64,000 nucleotides of DNA, taken from contig JAXBDG010000004.1 of assembly GCA_036320915.1 (NCBI GenBank), positions 2,232,001 to 2,296,000 on the forward strand, read 5' to 3'. The position numbers and the translations under genes were made by a program. Below the pieces are notes generated by a model. It ran no database searches, was not told the origin of the DNA, and saw nothing but the letters and a program-made list of their open reading frames with translations. Positions 1 through 8,941 of this stretch are shown piece by piece (the first letter of the stretch is position 1; each line of letters begins with the position of its first letter). This DNA comes from Linnemannia elongata. Taxonomy: Eukaryota > Mortierellomycota > Mortierellomycetes > Mortierellales > Mortierellaceae.

Positions 1-227
1 TTTTTTAACCTTCGCCTCCTATTTTTTACTCTGCCTTCCTCACACGCTTTGCCTCCCACTTCTTTATAACTTCACACACTCCCACGCTCCCTTTCTTTTC
101 AACCAGCACTCTCACCACGCCACACACTTCCTCTCTTCTCTTCTCTTCTTCTCCACTTTCCCCCTTTGTTCACTACCACCACCACGTACCAAACTAAACC
201 AAACCAACAACAAGAAAACAGTACACA
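1..227. other. 5' flank and pyrimidine-rich leader of the PNPOx-like gene
   Basis: Upstream DNA that becomes strongly C/T-rich on the + strand (positions 100-175), then an A/C-rich stretch directly before the ATG at 228. This pattern of a pyrimidine tract followed by CAA-rich sequence is repeated before many genes in this window and is probably a core promoter plus 5' UTR. No gene or RNA is seen. Confidence 0.5.
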
Positions 228-1127
228 ATGGGACAGTTTTACGACGAAATGAGCGCAGACCAGCAGGACTGGATCCACAAGCAAAAGATGTTTATTGTCG
301 CATCCGCACCTCTCTCCGCCACAGGAACCATCAACGCCTCGCCCAAGGGATACGACTGCTTCCGCATCATCGACGCCAACAAAGCCTGCTACCTTGAGAT
401 GACAGGTATGAACCTTTCTTTGTATCTCTTTTGATCTATCCCTCTTGCTCATTATATGGGTGTCACCATTGTCAATGGCATCCAGTCGTCCTAATCCTCT
501 TTTTTTCCCCCTTGATTTGAACAAATAGGTTCGGGAATAGAAACACAGAGCCACGTAGAAGAAAATGGTCGCCTCACAATCATGTTCATGGCCTTCGAAG
601 GGGCTCCCAAAATCCTCCGTCTCTTTGGCCGTGGCCACGTCTGCCGCGTCGACACTCCCGAATACCAACGCCTCTACGATGCCCACTACCGCGGCACATC
701 TCCCGATTTCGAAGCCATCGAGGGCAAACGGTCAATCATTGTGATCACTGTCGAAAAAGTCGGGATCAGCTGTGGGTTCGGAGTACCCTATTATGAGTAT
801 AAAGAGAACCGACCGACGTTGTTAAACTATTGGGGAAAGAAGACGGAAGATCAGGTGGCGGATTATTGGGTGAAGAAGAATAAGCAGTCGGTCGATGGGT
901 TGCCGGGGATGAAGCATGAGCGGATGGATGAGGTGGGTGGGTGTGAGTATCAGAAGGATGTTCCTCCTCCTGTCATGGCTAACAAGCGTTCGGTAAAGGG
1001 AGGGAGTTCACCTTTGGGGTGGATTGCGGAGTTGAGTCAGACTCAGCTGTTGACGATTGGTGCTGTTGCTGCTGCTGCTTTTGGTGCTGGTGTTGCTGCC
1101 TCCTCTACTCTTCTCCTCCGGAAGTGA
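228..1127 (+). CDS. Pyridoxamine 5'-phosphate oxidase-like (FMN-binding split barrel) protein with C-terminal membrane tail
   Basis: Two exons, 228-405 and 529-1127, give 258 residues. The intron (406-528) starts GTATG and ends ATAG. The N-terminal two thirds read as a PNPOx-family split barrel of the kind common in fungi, with a conserved SPKGYD segment around residue 43 and a later stretch on residue-linked chain fold (GRGHVCRVDTPEY). Family members bind flavin or related cofactors, but the physiological substrate is usually unknown; vitamin B6 synthesis should not be assumed. The last 25 or so residues are Ala/Gly/Leu-rich and end in LLLRK, which looks like a C-terminal membrane anchor of tail-anchored type. 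The ATG is the first one after the leader and is preceded by ACA. The gene is convergent with the reductase at 1313, 185 bases away. Confidence 0.8.
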
Positions 1128-1312
1128 TTTTTTTTTGTCCTTATTAAACCTTTTCCTTTTAGTATTGTTTGGTCCGTGCATATGATGTTTATTTCTTATA
1201 GCTAACCACATTGAAAAGAAAAGAGAAAGGAAGAACACACTGAAAGAAAAGAAAAAAAGGGGTATCTGCTCGTGGATACGAATGAAGAACTAAAGAAGGT
1301 AGGCGGAACCCC

Positions 1313-2307
1313 TTACAGGTCAGCGATCTTGACGACAGCCTTGCCAAAGTTCTTGCCCTGCAACATACCCACAAAGGCCTCGGGTGAGGCATCAATGCCC
1401 TCAGCAACATCCTCTCTGTAAATGATCTCCTTGTTGACTAACCACGATCCAACATCCTTTCCAAAAGCTCCACTCTCCCCAACAAAATCGCTAGCAATGA
1501 ATCCCTGCATAACAATTCTCTTGGAGACAATATGGTGCAAGTTGCGGATACCATAGGGTTGCTGGGTGTTGTACTGGGAGATCATGCCGCAGGCAATGAC
1601 ACGGCCATGGTCCTTCATGACCTCCAAGGCAGCTTCGAGGGTCTCGCCTCCGACGTTCTCGTAGTAGATGTCAATTCCCTCGGGAGCGGCACGCTTGAGG
1701 TTCTCGAGGATGGTGCCGTTCTTCTTGTAGTTGAAGGCGGCGTCGAACTTCAACTCGTTGATGAGATAGTCGACCTTATCGTCGGAACCGGCAGAGCCGA
1801 CAACGCGGAGACCAAGTTTCTTGGCCATCTGACCGACGAGCTGACCGACAGCTCCGGCGGCGGCAGAGACAAAGATGGTCTCTCCGGCTTTGGGCTTCCC
1901 GATGATCTTGAGCGATGCATACGCCGTCAATCCCTGTCAGAAAGGAAACGCGAAATGGAATAGAAGTGTTAGTGTCGAAATCGTAGGAGAGGCATTTTTT
2001 TTTTCGCCTTTTGCCTCAAACAAGCACCAAAGAGTTAAAAAACGTACGGGCATGCCAAGGACGCCAAGGTAGGCAGAGAGGGGGATGGGGGACTCGCGAG
2101 CACCGGGGAGGACACGAAGACCAGAGGCGCCAGGGATGACAGAGTACTCCTGCCAGCCGATGAATCCGCTGACAATGGTTCCGACAGGGTAGGCGTCGTT
2201 CTTGGATTCAATAACCTCGGAGACTCCGTAGCCCGACATGGCCTCGCCGATCTGGAATCCGGCGACGTACGACTTTGCATTTCTCATTCTACCGCGCATG
2301 TCTAGTG

Positions 2308-2340
<33 letters not shown>

Positions 2341-2613
2341 TGGGGAGGGGGAAGAGAAGATATAGACGGTAGGTCAGGACTATTGCTCAATTATTTTCTT
2401 GTGTTATTCATGCAGAGGGAGAAAAATGAAATTGCTACTGAAAAAAGAAGAAAGTGACATACAAGGGTCGAGGGAGAAGTAAAGGTTGCGGAGGAGAACA
2501 TCGTTATCCTCGAGTTCGACGGTAAGCTCCTTGGACTGAATGTCGATGTGCTCGCCAGCGACGGGGTACTCGGTAGGGTACTTCAAGAAGATAGCAGACT
2601 TGTTCTGAACCAT
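1313..2613 (-). CDS. NADP-dependent MDR-family oxidoreductase (prostaglandin reductase / alkenal double-bond reductase type), copy 1
   Basis: Three exons on the minus strand, 2613-2463, 2301-2048 and 1933-1313, give 341 residues. The protein is a zinc-independent medium-chain reductase: an N-terminal catalytic domain (SLDPYMRGRM near residue 50) followed by the Rossmann fold with AAAGAVGQ at about residues 159-166 and a YENVGGE segment. Family members reduce alpha,beta-unsaturated aldehydes and ketones with NADPH in the cytosol, which suggests detoxification of lipid-peroxidation products. Introns fall inside the DPY codon and after GMP, exactly as in the paralogue at 25218-26572, so the two genes are duplicates. 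Intron 1 holds a 30-base A run (T in the sense strand) abutting the acceptor. Start chosen at MVQNKSA, conserved in the paralogue. Confidence 0.9.
2308..2337. repeat. poly(A) tract, 30 bases, inside intron 1 of MDR copy 1
   Basis: Uninterrupted A run on the + strand. In the sense of the host gene it is poly(T) a few bases from the AG acceptor, so it serves as an exaggerated polypyrimidine tract. Confidence 0.95.
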
Positions 2614-3854
2614 GGTGGATGAGTTGGGTTTTTTTTTGTTTTGGTTGGTGTGAGAGTGCTGTGAGTTTGTGTTTGCTTTGAGAAATGCAGAAGAGAGAGA
2701 ACTTGATGAGTTTTGATTTTGATGATAAGAAAAAAAATTGAGGATGATCCCTTCGTTTTTATATCCATTGGGTAGTTCGAGACATGGAAGGCCAAAGAAC
2801 GACAAGAACATGCAGATCACACCTTCAAACCAACGCCTTGATGTAAACTCCAGAGAAAAGAAGTACGAAAAGACCTTGATTTGAAAGCAATCGTATTTTT
2901 GTTTTACCAATTTCTCGAAGGAGCTGACGTTCTCGTTCTAAAAGGATATTCAAACATCCAGATGCCAGGTGCAGCCTTTCTCTCTCGTCTTTGCTATTTT
3001 TTTCTTCTTTATTTCGTTGGTCGGTCGGCCTGTGTGTTCAGGCCTCAAAAAACGATCGAACGTGCTTCCTAATCGAGAAAACAGTTTCCGTCCGACTCAA
3101 ATTCATTTTGAGTTCAGACTTTTTTTTTTTTTTTCCCAATATCTGTGCCGGATGAGAGATTTGCCAGGAGACACCTGGGAAAAACACCTTGCAACATCCG
3201 CTCCACCTTCTCATCAAATCTAAATTTGCAAAGATTAATAATGTGCGCCAGAGGCCTGTCCAGACCTTTTACTTTTGCGTTGACACTTACCAAGACACTA
3301 GGAACTGGGCTGGAGAAAGTATATCCGAGAAGGAGAGGTTTGTAGATTTCAATTATTTTTTTCTCTTGTTTTGGTTCGGTATCTAGGTGGATCGGTCTTC
3401 TCTAGGGTCTAAAGTGGTGAACGTATGGATTATTCATACGTGTTGTGAAAGACGCTGCTATTATTGCAATGTTCGAAGAGTGAAAAAGAGAGAGGGTTTG
3501 AAGTGTGAGCAGTGCGAGACCTAGAATGAGCGAAAGACGGATGAAGAACAGAGAAATCGTTCCAGAATAGCGTCCACAGAAGTACTATGGAAATGTTCGA
3601 TCGCAACCATCGTCAACTGCAAAAGGCGCTCGATGAGTGTATGGATTTAACAAAAAAAAAAAAAAAAAAAAATAGACGGAACTTTGATGAGAAATTCGGT
3701 GACAAACAAACCTTTCCATCATCCAAGAAAAAATAACCATAGAAACCGTTGTACCGCGATCATTCATGATAAAATAAAAGGCACTCACTCAGTTCTTATT
3801 GCGGAGTACTTCCAAACTCGAGATATGAATAGAAAACGCCCTTACTGATATACA

Positions 3855-3858
<4 letters not shown>
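2614..3858. other. Intergenic region, no gene seen
   Basis: The first 200 bases are the upstream region of MDR copy 1. The rest carries short T runs (around 3120-3134) and a 21-base A run at 3652-3672. The short open frames here have no coding character and I recognise no RNA gene. Confidence 0.6.

Positions 3859-3886
<28 letters not shown>
3859..3886 (-). repeat. poly(T) on +, i.e. poly(A) tail-like tract downstream of the minus-strand ORF 4058-4633
   Basis: A 28-base T run. Read on the minus strand it is poly(A) lying 11 bases after an AATAAA at 3902-3897 and about 170 bases after the stop codon of the ORF at 4058-4633. That order (ORF, UTR, AATAAA, poly(A)) is what a genomic copy of a polyadenylated RNA looks like, although homopolymer tracts are common in this genome. 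Confidence 0.7.
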
Positions 3887-4057
3887 CGTACACAATTTTA
3901 TTTCTCTGACAAACAGAACAAAGGAGGCATTTGGAAGTAAAAGGGACTACAGACCAAACTCTTCAGTGAACCATCCGTCAGTCACAGTCCGGTCCGGGAC
4001 CTGGCTCTGCGCAACAATTGTCGCTGCTCTTCACAGCAATAACGGAAGAAAATAAAA

Positions 4058-4633
4058 CTAGATACGAATGAAAGGGATTCTTCCCATCCTCTCCATCAAT
4101 GTTAACCTCCTCCTTCCCAACAAGCTGTCTAACAGCCGTTCATCAGCTGCTCGTGGATTCTTGGTCGCTCCAGGGCATGTCCGATCCTCATGTGTGGCTA
4201 GCGAAGCGCCACACGGGCAGAAACCATCGCGCGTGATATAGCCATATCCTTGACTCCAGTCACCACGAGGACCTGTGTATTTGGATGTCTTGTCCTTCAC
4301 AGAGATGCCCTGGGTCTGCTCCCACTCGATAGTCGCGGAGCATCGGGGTTTCCAGATCCGCTCTGAGGCCTGCGTCTCCAGGTAGCCAACAAATTTGTGG
4401 AGGACCGTCTTGGCGATGGACTGTGGGGTTCTGAAGACCGCGCACCATTCGGTCAACATGCTCTTTGGGGTGATGCCGTGGAGTAGGTCCGATACGTTCC
4501 ACTTGGGGTTCTCATCGCGATCGGGAGCAGGACTACCGCTGTGCACGGCTCGAGCTCCACCGATAGAGGAGAATCCCCGATAAACAGGACTTTCAGGCAC
4601 CCTCGAACATAGCAAACGCATCAATTTCACCAT
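4058..4633 (-). CDS. Uncharacterised 191-residue protein; possible C-terminal remnant of a non-LTR retrotransposon ORF
   Basis: A single uninterrupted frame without introns. Visible features are a basic N-terminus, a WKPRC...WEQTQGI segment at about residues 93-110, a YTGPRGDWSQGYGYITRDG block, and a CPCG-x5-H-x5-C pattern (about residues 140-155) that could bind zinc, then a basic C-terminal tail. From memory it resembles the extreme C-terminus of Tad-like LINE polyproteins of Mucoromycota, where a zinc knuckle follows the reverse transcriptase and RNase H, but I could not verify this. Independent support for retroposition is the AATAAA plus 28-base poly(A) about 160 bases downstream. No reverse transcriptase motif remains, so it would be a 5'-truncated copy. 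It lies 145 bases from a tRNA gene. Alternatively it is a genuine small intronless gene. Confidence 0.5.
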   Translation of the reverse strand: MVKLMRLLCSRVPESPVYRGFSSIGGARAVHSGSPAPDRDENPKWNVSDLLHGITPKSMLTEWCAVFRTPQSIAKTVLHKFVGYLETQASERIWKPRCSATIEWEQTQGISVKDKTSKYTGPRGDWSQGYGYITRDGFCPCGASLATHEDRTCPGATKNPRAADERLLDSLLGRRRLTLMERMGRIPFIRI

Positions 4634-4691
4634 ATAAAAAATTAAGAAAGAAATAGACAGAAATCTGCAAAGCTTTAAAAAGACGTCCAGG

Positions 4692-4713
4692 GGCCCCAGG
4701 AAGGCCCCAGGAA
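4692..4713 (+). repeat. 11-bp tandem duplication upstream of tRNA-His
   Basis: GGCCCCAGGAA occurs twice in direct succession about 65 bases before the tRNA gene, followed by a degenerate third unit. Its role is unknown; it is unlike the surrounding AT-rich DNA. Confidence 0.6.
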
Positions 4714-4777
4714 GACCCTAGGTGAGTCACAGGTGTTTCCTATGGTTTAAATATGTCAGAGAATTACGATTTGACAA

Positions 4778-4849
4778 GCCAATATAGTATAATGGTTAGT
4801 ATATCTCGTTGTGGCCGAGACGATCCTGGTTCGATTCCAGGTGTTGGCA
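4778..4849 (+). tRNA. tRNA-His (anticodon GTG)
   Basis: A 72-base cloverleaf without intron. The acceptor stem GCCAATA pairs with TGTTGGC, with discriminator A at 4849. The D stem is GTAT/GTAT (with two G-U pairs), the anticodon stem TCTCG/CGAGA encloses loop TTGTGGC (anticodon GTG), and the T stem CCTGG/CCAGG encloses TTCGATT. The internal B box GGTTCGATTCC is perfect. A run of six T at 4866-4871 is the expected polymerase III terminator. The G-1 nucleotide typical of tRNA-His is not encoded (position 4777 is A) and would be added after transcription. Confidence 0.96.
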
Positions 4850-4865
4850 GAGCTTCTAGCTTCTA

Positions 4866-4871
4866 TTTTTT
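4866..4871 (+). terminator. Polymerase III terminator of tRNA-His
   Basis: Six consecutive T on the coding strand 17 bases after the end of the mature tRNA. Confidence 0.8.
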
Positions 4872-5698
4872 GTTCAACCATGCGTGGACATTTTTTTTTG
4901 TTCATCATTATGCGGCGGAGCCACCGTCCTTAACCTGATGGGCAGTTTGGTTCACTTTTGCTCAACGCGGCAAGGATGCTTCAGTTGCTGGTTTTTTTTG
5001 GTGAAGGTTTTGTTTTGGGCAATGTAAGCGAAAATTCAGCCCCTGGATCGTTTCTACTTGTTGCACAATTCCGCGGCTACGTTCGATCACCCCTAGGCCA
5101 AGGTAAGGGTCAGTTGATGATGTATTATGCAAACATTGATTCACCCAAGGCATCTTCTGGAACGCAATGATGATCCTTCCTTTTATCGTTGGCCACTGAT
5201 CAATGAATGATCAATACGAAACGACGGTTGTCATCAGCCTCAGCAACTCGATCAGTGTCAGATTTCAGGTACGGTTTTCTTTCTTTCAAAAAACGCTGAT
5301 AGATTGTTTTCGTTTTTAATAGATCATCCGCGTTCATTGCACCTCCTCAAAAAATAAGAACACAGGGATGGCATCCAATTCCATGGATGTTATCTTAAAC
5401 TCCTGCTCGCCTCAAATGTATCACTCGCTCCTTTTCTGCCATGCATGCAATGTATTTTCACACACAGCACAAAAAAATCAATAAGGTTGGTTGCGTGGAC
5501 AGAGTGCTTTGATGACAAAGGTCCAAGTAAGAGGCTGGTCAGAGCTCAATTAAAGAGAATAAATGATAATGAACCGCGTAGCGTATAGTATTGTTCTTAC
5601 AGTCGTGTTTTATTTTCTTTGACTGGATAGAGAAGAGGAGTGGCGGTATGTTTTTCTTATTGCTCAGCTCATTATTCGTGATTTTTAAACGTCGTACC

Positions 5699-5732
<34 letters not shown>

Positions 5733-7702
5733 AACAACAACACAATAAAATAATGAATCAAGTGGTTTTTTTTCTTAAAGTGTTTGTCTTTGTCTTTATC
5801 CTGTAAGGCAGGAGGCATGTTACCAAGGAGGCGTGTGTGTGTCTGTGAGTGTTCAGGAGCACGTTTGCCTTTTTTTATATTTCCGTGCTTTTCGAGTGGA
5901 CATGATTGGAGTGTAAAGATAGTCAGTTTTTGATGCGGGTGCAACGCTTATTTATTTGGGGGGCGAGTTGAAGGAAGGAGGAGGGTTTTTTAGCAAGAGA
6001 GGAGGAAGGGGGCAAGACATTCAGGCAGGCAGATAGACTAGCAAAGGCAGGCGGGCGGAACAGTCAACGAATATTGTTAATACTATTATGATGGACGGGG
6101 TCCCCTTGCTATTGTTAGCCCCGTCCGAGGTTTTCAATTGTAATTTATGGACATAAGTACTAAAGTAAGGCAAGGGTCAAACAGTAAGTAGTACAGTCGA
6201 GTAGTACAGTACACTCATTGGCTGCACTGTACTATGTCCCTTCTTCATTAGCACATACTCGTATCCCTTTGTTGTACAGCTGGACATCAGACATATCTTT
6301 CTTCAATGGTACATTGCTTGCTACTTGTCGTCCTCTTCATCGCCCTCTTCCTTTTCCCACCTTCTGTTCTTGCTTCTTATTCCTTTTGCTCTTCCTTTTT
6401 CACATCTTAACGTTCTCTTTTTTTCACGACCCTTTCCTTTCTTTCTCCACCTTTTCCCTCTTTTCCCCTCCACTCCTCCTCCTCCTCCTCCTCCTTCCTT
6501 CCCGTGGCAACCTCGCTTGTCATCCCTCCCAGTCCTTCCTTTCCCTTACCGACTTCTTCCACCGCTACACCCCACAACTACTTAACGACCACCCTCACCC
6601 TTACCTTCCTTTCACTCGATCCACCACCTCTACCAACCACTCCTTCCTTCCTCAACTCTCCTCATTCAGGTCTCTGCATTCAACCATTTGCACTCAACAT
6701 TTCAGCATTTCCGCATTCCAAAAAAAGCACGCTGCTCAAATCTGCACAAACACACTTTGTACGGCACCTTGCATTTCCCTCCTTTTCTTCTACTTGTTTC
6801 CGACAGACCCCCTTCCTTCCTTCCTTCCTTCTTTCTTTTCATCCTTTCTTTTCTATCCTTTTTTTTTACTATTTTTTCAAGGGACGTGTTTGATCTGTCG
6901 GTGCAATTGCTCATATTAATTTGCAGAGACACCTCCGTAGTTAAACAACGACAACAACCCTTCAGCAACTGCGTGGTCTTCACTTGTTGAGGAAGTAACA
7001 ACACATATCAATCCCCCCTTTTTTCGTTTATCCTATTCTGCTGTAGTAGAGAGCCATTCTGGGACATTGTTTGTTCTGTTCTGTCTCCTTTTGTGCAGCT
7101 CCTTTAGTCTTGTTCTGTGTTTTATTGTGGTAGCACTCTCCTGGTTTGCTCTCGACACATATATACACACATACACACACTCTCTCATTGTCCATCCCTT
7201 TTGTGTCTCTTTACCTTGTTTTACGATCCGGCGAAAAGTTTTTTTTTTTCATTCCTCGTTTTTCATTCATAACCCTTGGGCCCCCGGAATTTTTCTTTTT
7301 CTCGAACTCTTCTCTTGCTGCCCCCCTTTCCCCTCCCTTCACTCTTTCTCCTCGGAACCATCTCGTTCAATTCAAGCCTCGCTTCCTCCAAGGTAAAGTG
7401 AAAGTGCGCTTTCTTCAACAACAGGCACTAGTAGCAAAACCCGACCATCATTTGAAGTAGTCTCGTTCTTCTAGTTCAGGTCCCTAGCCTAGCGAGGGAT
7501 CCGATCCAAAAAACAAGCTATTTTACGCTTACACTGTGTTGTGGCCAAATGGACGCTGACTCAAGCAAGGTTCAGGGCCAATTTAGCCCAATCCCATCCA
7601 ACCCTTCCGAAATTAATTGTTTATTTTCCTCCTTCGTCCCTCCACCTTAATCGCCGCTGGCTTGCAGCCTAGGACATTTTTTTTCTATTTGTTGACGACG
7701 CG
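4872..7702. other. Long intergenic region and pyrimidine-rich leader of the SH3 membrane protein gene
   Basis: No gene is recognised in the first 1.3 kb. A 31-base A run sits at 5701-5731. An 8-base perfect inverted repeat GGACGGGG/CCCCGTCC occurs at 6093-6100 and 6119-6126. From about 6320 to 7400 the + strand is strongly C/T-rich, giving long frames of low complexity (Phe/Ser/Leu/Pro) that are not credible proteins; the stretch is more likely promoter and 5' UTR of the gene at 7703, possibly containing a leader intron. Confidence 0.55.
5701..5731. repeat. poly(A) tract, 31 bases
   Basis: Uninterrupted A run followed by CAACAACAACAAC, in intergenic DNA. Confidence 0.95.
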
Positions 7703-8941
7703 ATGAGATATTTTCGGTACTACCATCCCCTAGCGATCGTGGCCCTAGTCGCACTAGCAACATCGCCAGCATGGACAAACACAGCCGACGCTCGTCCTCT
7801 CGATCTGGATATCGTCCTCGACAAACGACAAGTGGCCCGTGAGCCTCTCGCCGCCCCTGTTGTTGCTCCACCACGCACACCAGCACCGTCTGAGTCAAGC
7901 GACCCTTCGCCCAGCAAGGACCCAAAGCCCCCAGCGACCACGCACGATCCCTCTCCTCCTACGACAACTGATCGCCCTGAACCGCCACCCACAACCAAGG
8001 ACCCACAGCCTACCCAGCAGCCGCCACCACCTCCACCAAAGCCAGTCAACCCCAGCCCTCCACCATCTCAAAAGCCCCCAAGTCCTCACCCTAGCAGCAA
8101 CTCTCCGTCAAGCACCCATTCCGGCGCGTCTAGTAGCAGCAGTGATACAAGCTCAGGAACGGCCTCGGCTGACAACATGCCACAGCCTACAAGCTCTTCT
8201 ACCGGAATGGATGATGGATCAGAGGTGCCTACCAAGGTTTCGGATAAGGTCTTTGCCGGACTCGGTGCCGTCGGTGGCCTGTTCTTGTTTGCGCTCGGCG
8301 CAGTGGCGTTCTGTCGTCACCGCAAGAAGAAGACCCTCGCCGCAGCATTGTTGAGGCAGACAGAACAATTCAACCACAACAACCCCTACGCGAAGATTTC
8401 CGAGGCGACGGCAGCGGCCAACAACAGCAACAACATTAACATGTCTGGAAAGGAAAGCCTGCCGATGACGCCGACGAAACCCATTGGAACGTTTAGTGTG
8501 GTATCGGATTACACACCCGCGATGCCAGACGAAATTGAGATCTACTATGGCGATTCGGTCACGGTCCTGCAGGAGTATGATGATGGCTGGTGCATGGGAA
8601 TCAATAACTCACGAGGAGGCATCAAGGGTGTCGTGCCACGACACTGTCTTTCGGGCGGAAATAATTATAACAACAACAACGGCGGCTATGATGATGGTGG
8701 GCATAATGGTGGGCAGTATGGCGGGGATGATGGATATTACCCGCCCAACCCTGGATTCAAGGCGATGGCTAATAAGCGCATGAGTTCGATCCCTGTCGGT
8801 GGCTGGAACAACGGACCACCTGGAGGATATCAGAACGGTGGTGGTGGTCATGGAGGATATGGAGATTACCCACCCAGCCCTTATAACAACCAGGGTCCCC
8901 ATCTTGGACTACCCAACCAAGGCTACTATGGCGGATACTAG
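7703..8941 (+). CDS. Secretory-pathway single-pass membrane protein with cytoplasmic SH3 domain
   Basis: One exon, 412 residues. Order of parts: signal peptide (about 1-30, hydrophobic AIVALVALA), a dibasic DKR site at 40-42 that fits Kex2-type processing, a Pro/Ser/Thr-rich extracellular stalk (50-180) suited to heavy O-glycosylation, one transmembrane helix (about 183-204) with a basic RHRKKK stop-transfer, and an SH3 domain (about 263-317: ALYDY-like VVSDYTP, then DDGWCMG, then GVVPRHCL). The C-terminus is Asn/Gly/Tyr-rich and disordered. This architecture matches fungal cell-surface proteins such as Fus1/Sho1-like SH3 membrane proteins that link the wall to cortical signalling. I infer a role in wall or polarity signalling. 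The TAG stop is followed by AT-rich sequence. Confidence 0.85.
   Translation: MRYFRYYHPLAIVALVALATSPAWTNTADARPLDLDIVLDKRQVAREPLAAPVVAPPRTPAPSESSDPSPSKDPKPPATTHDPSPPTTTDRPEPPPTTKDPQPTQQPPPPPPKPVNPSPPPSQKPPSPHPSSNSPSSTHSGASSSSSDTSSGTASADNMPQPTSSSTGMDDGSEVPTKVSDKVFAGLGAVGGLFLFALGAVAFCRHRKKKTLAAALLRQTEQFNHNNPYAKISEATAAANNSNNINMSGKESLPMTPTKPIGTFSVVSDYTPAMPDEIEIYYGDSVTVLQEYDDGWCMGINNSRGGIKGVVPRHCLSGGNNYNNNNGGYDDGGHNGGQYGGDDGYYPPNPGFKAMANKRMSSIPVGGWNNGPPGGYQNGGGGHGGYGDYPPSPYNNQGPHLGLPNQGYYGGY

Noticed and set aside
6218..7460. Several overlapping + strand open frames of 86-233 codons
   Set aside because: They consist of Phe/Leu/Ser/Pro low complexity translated from a C/T-rich tract in all frames, without domains or codon bias; best read as leader or promoter DNA.
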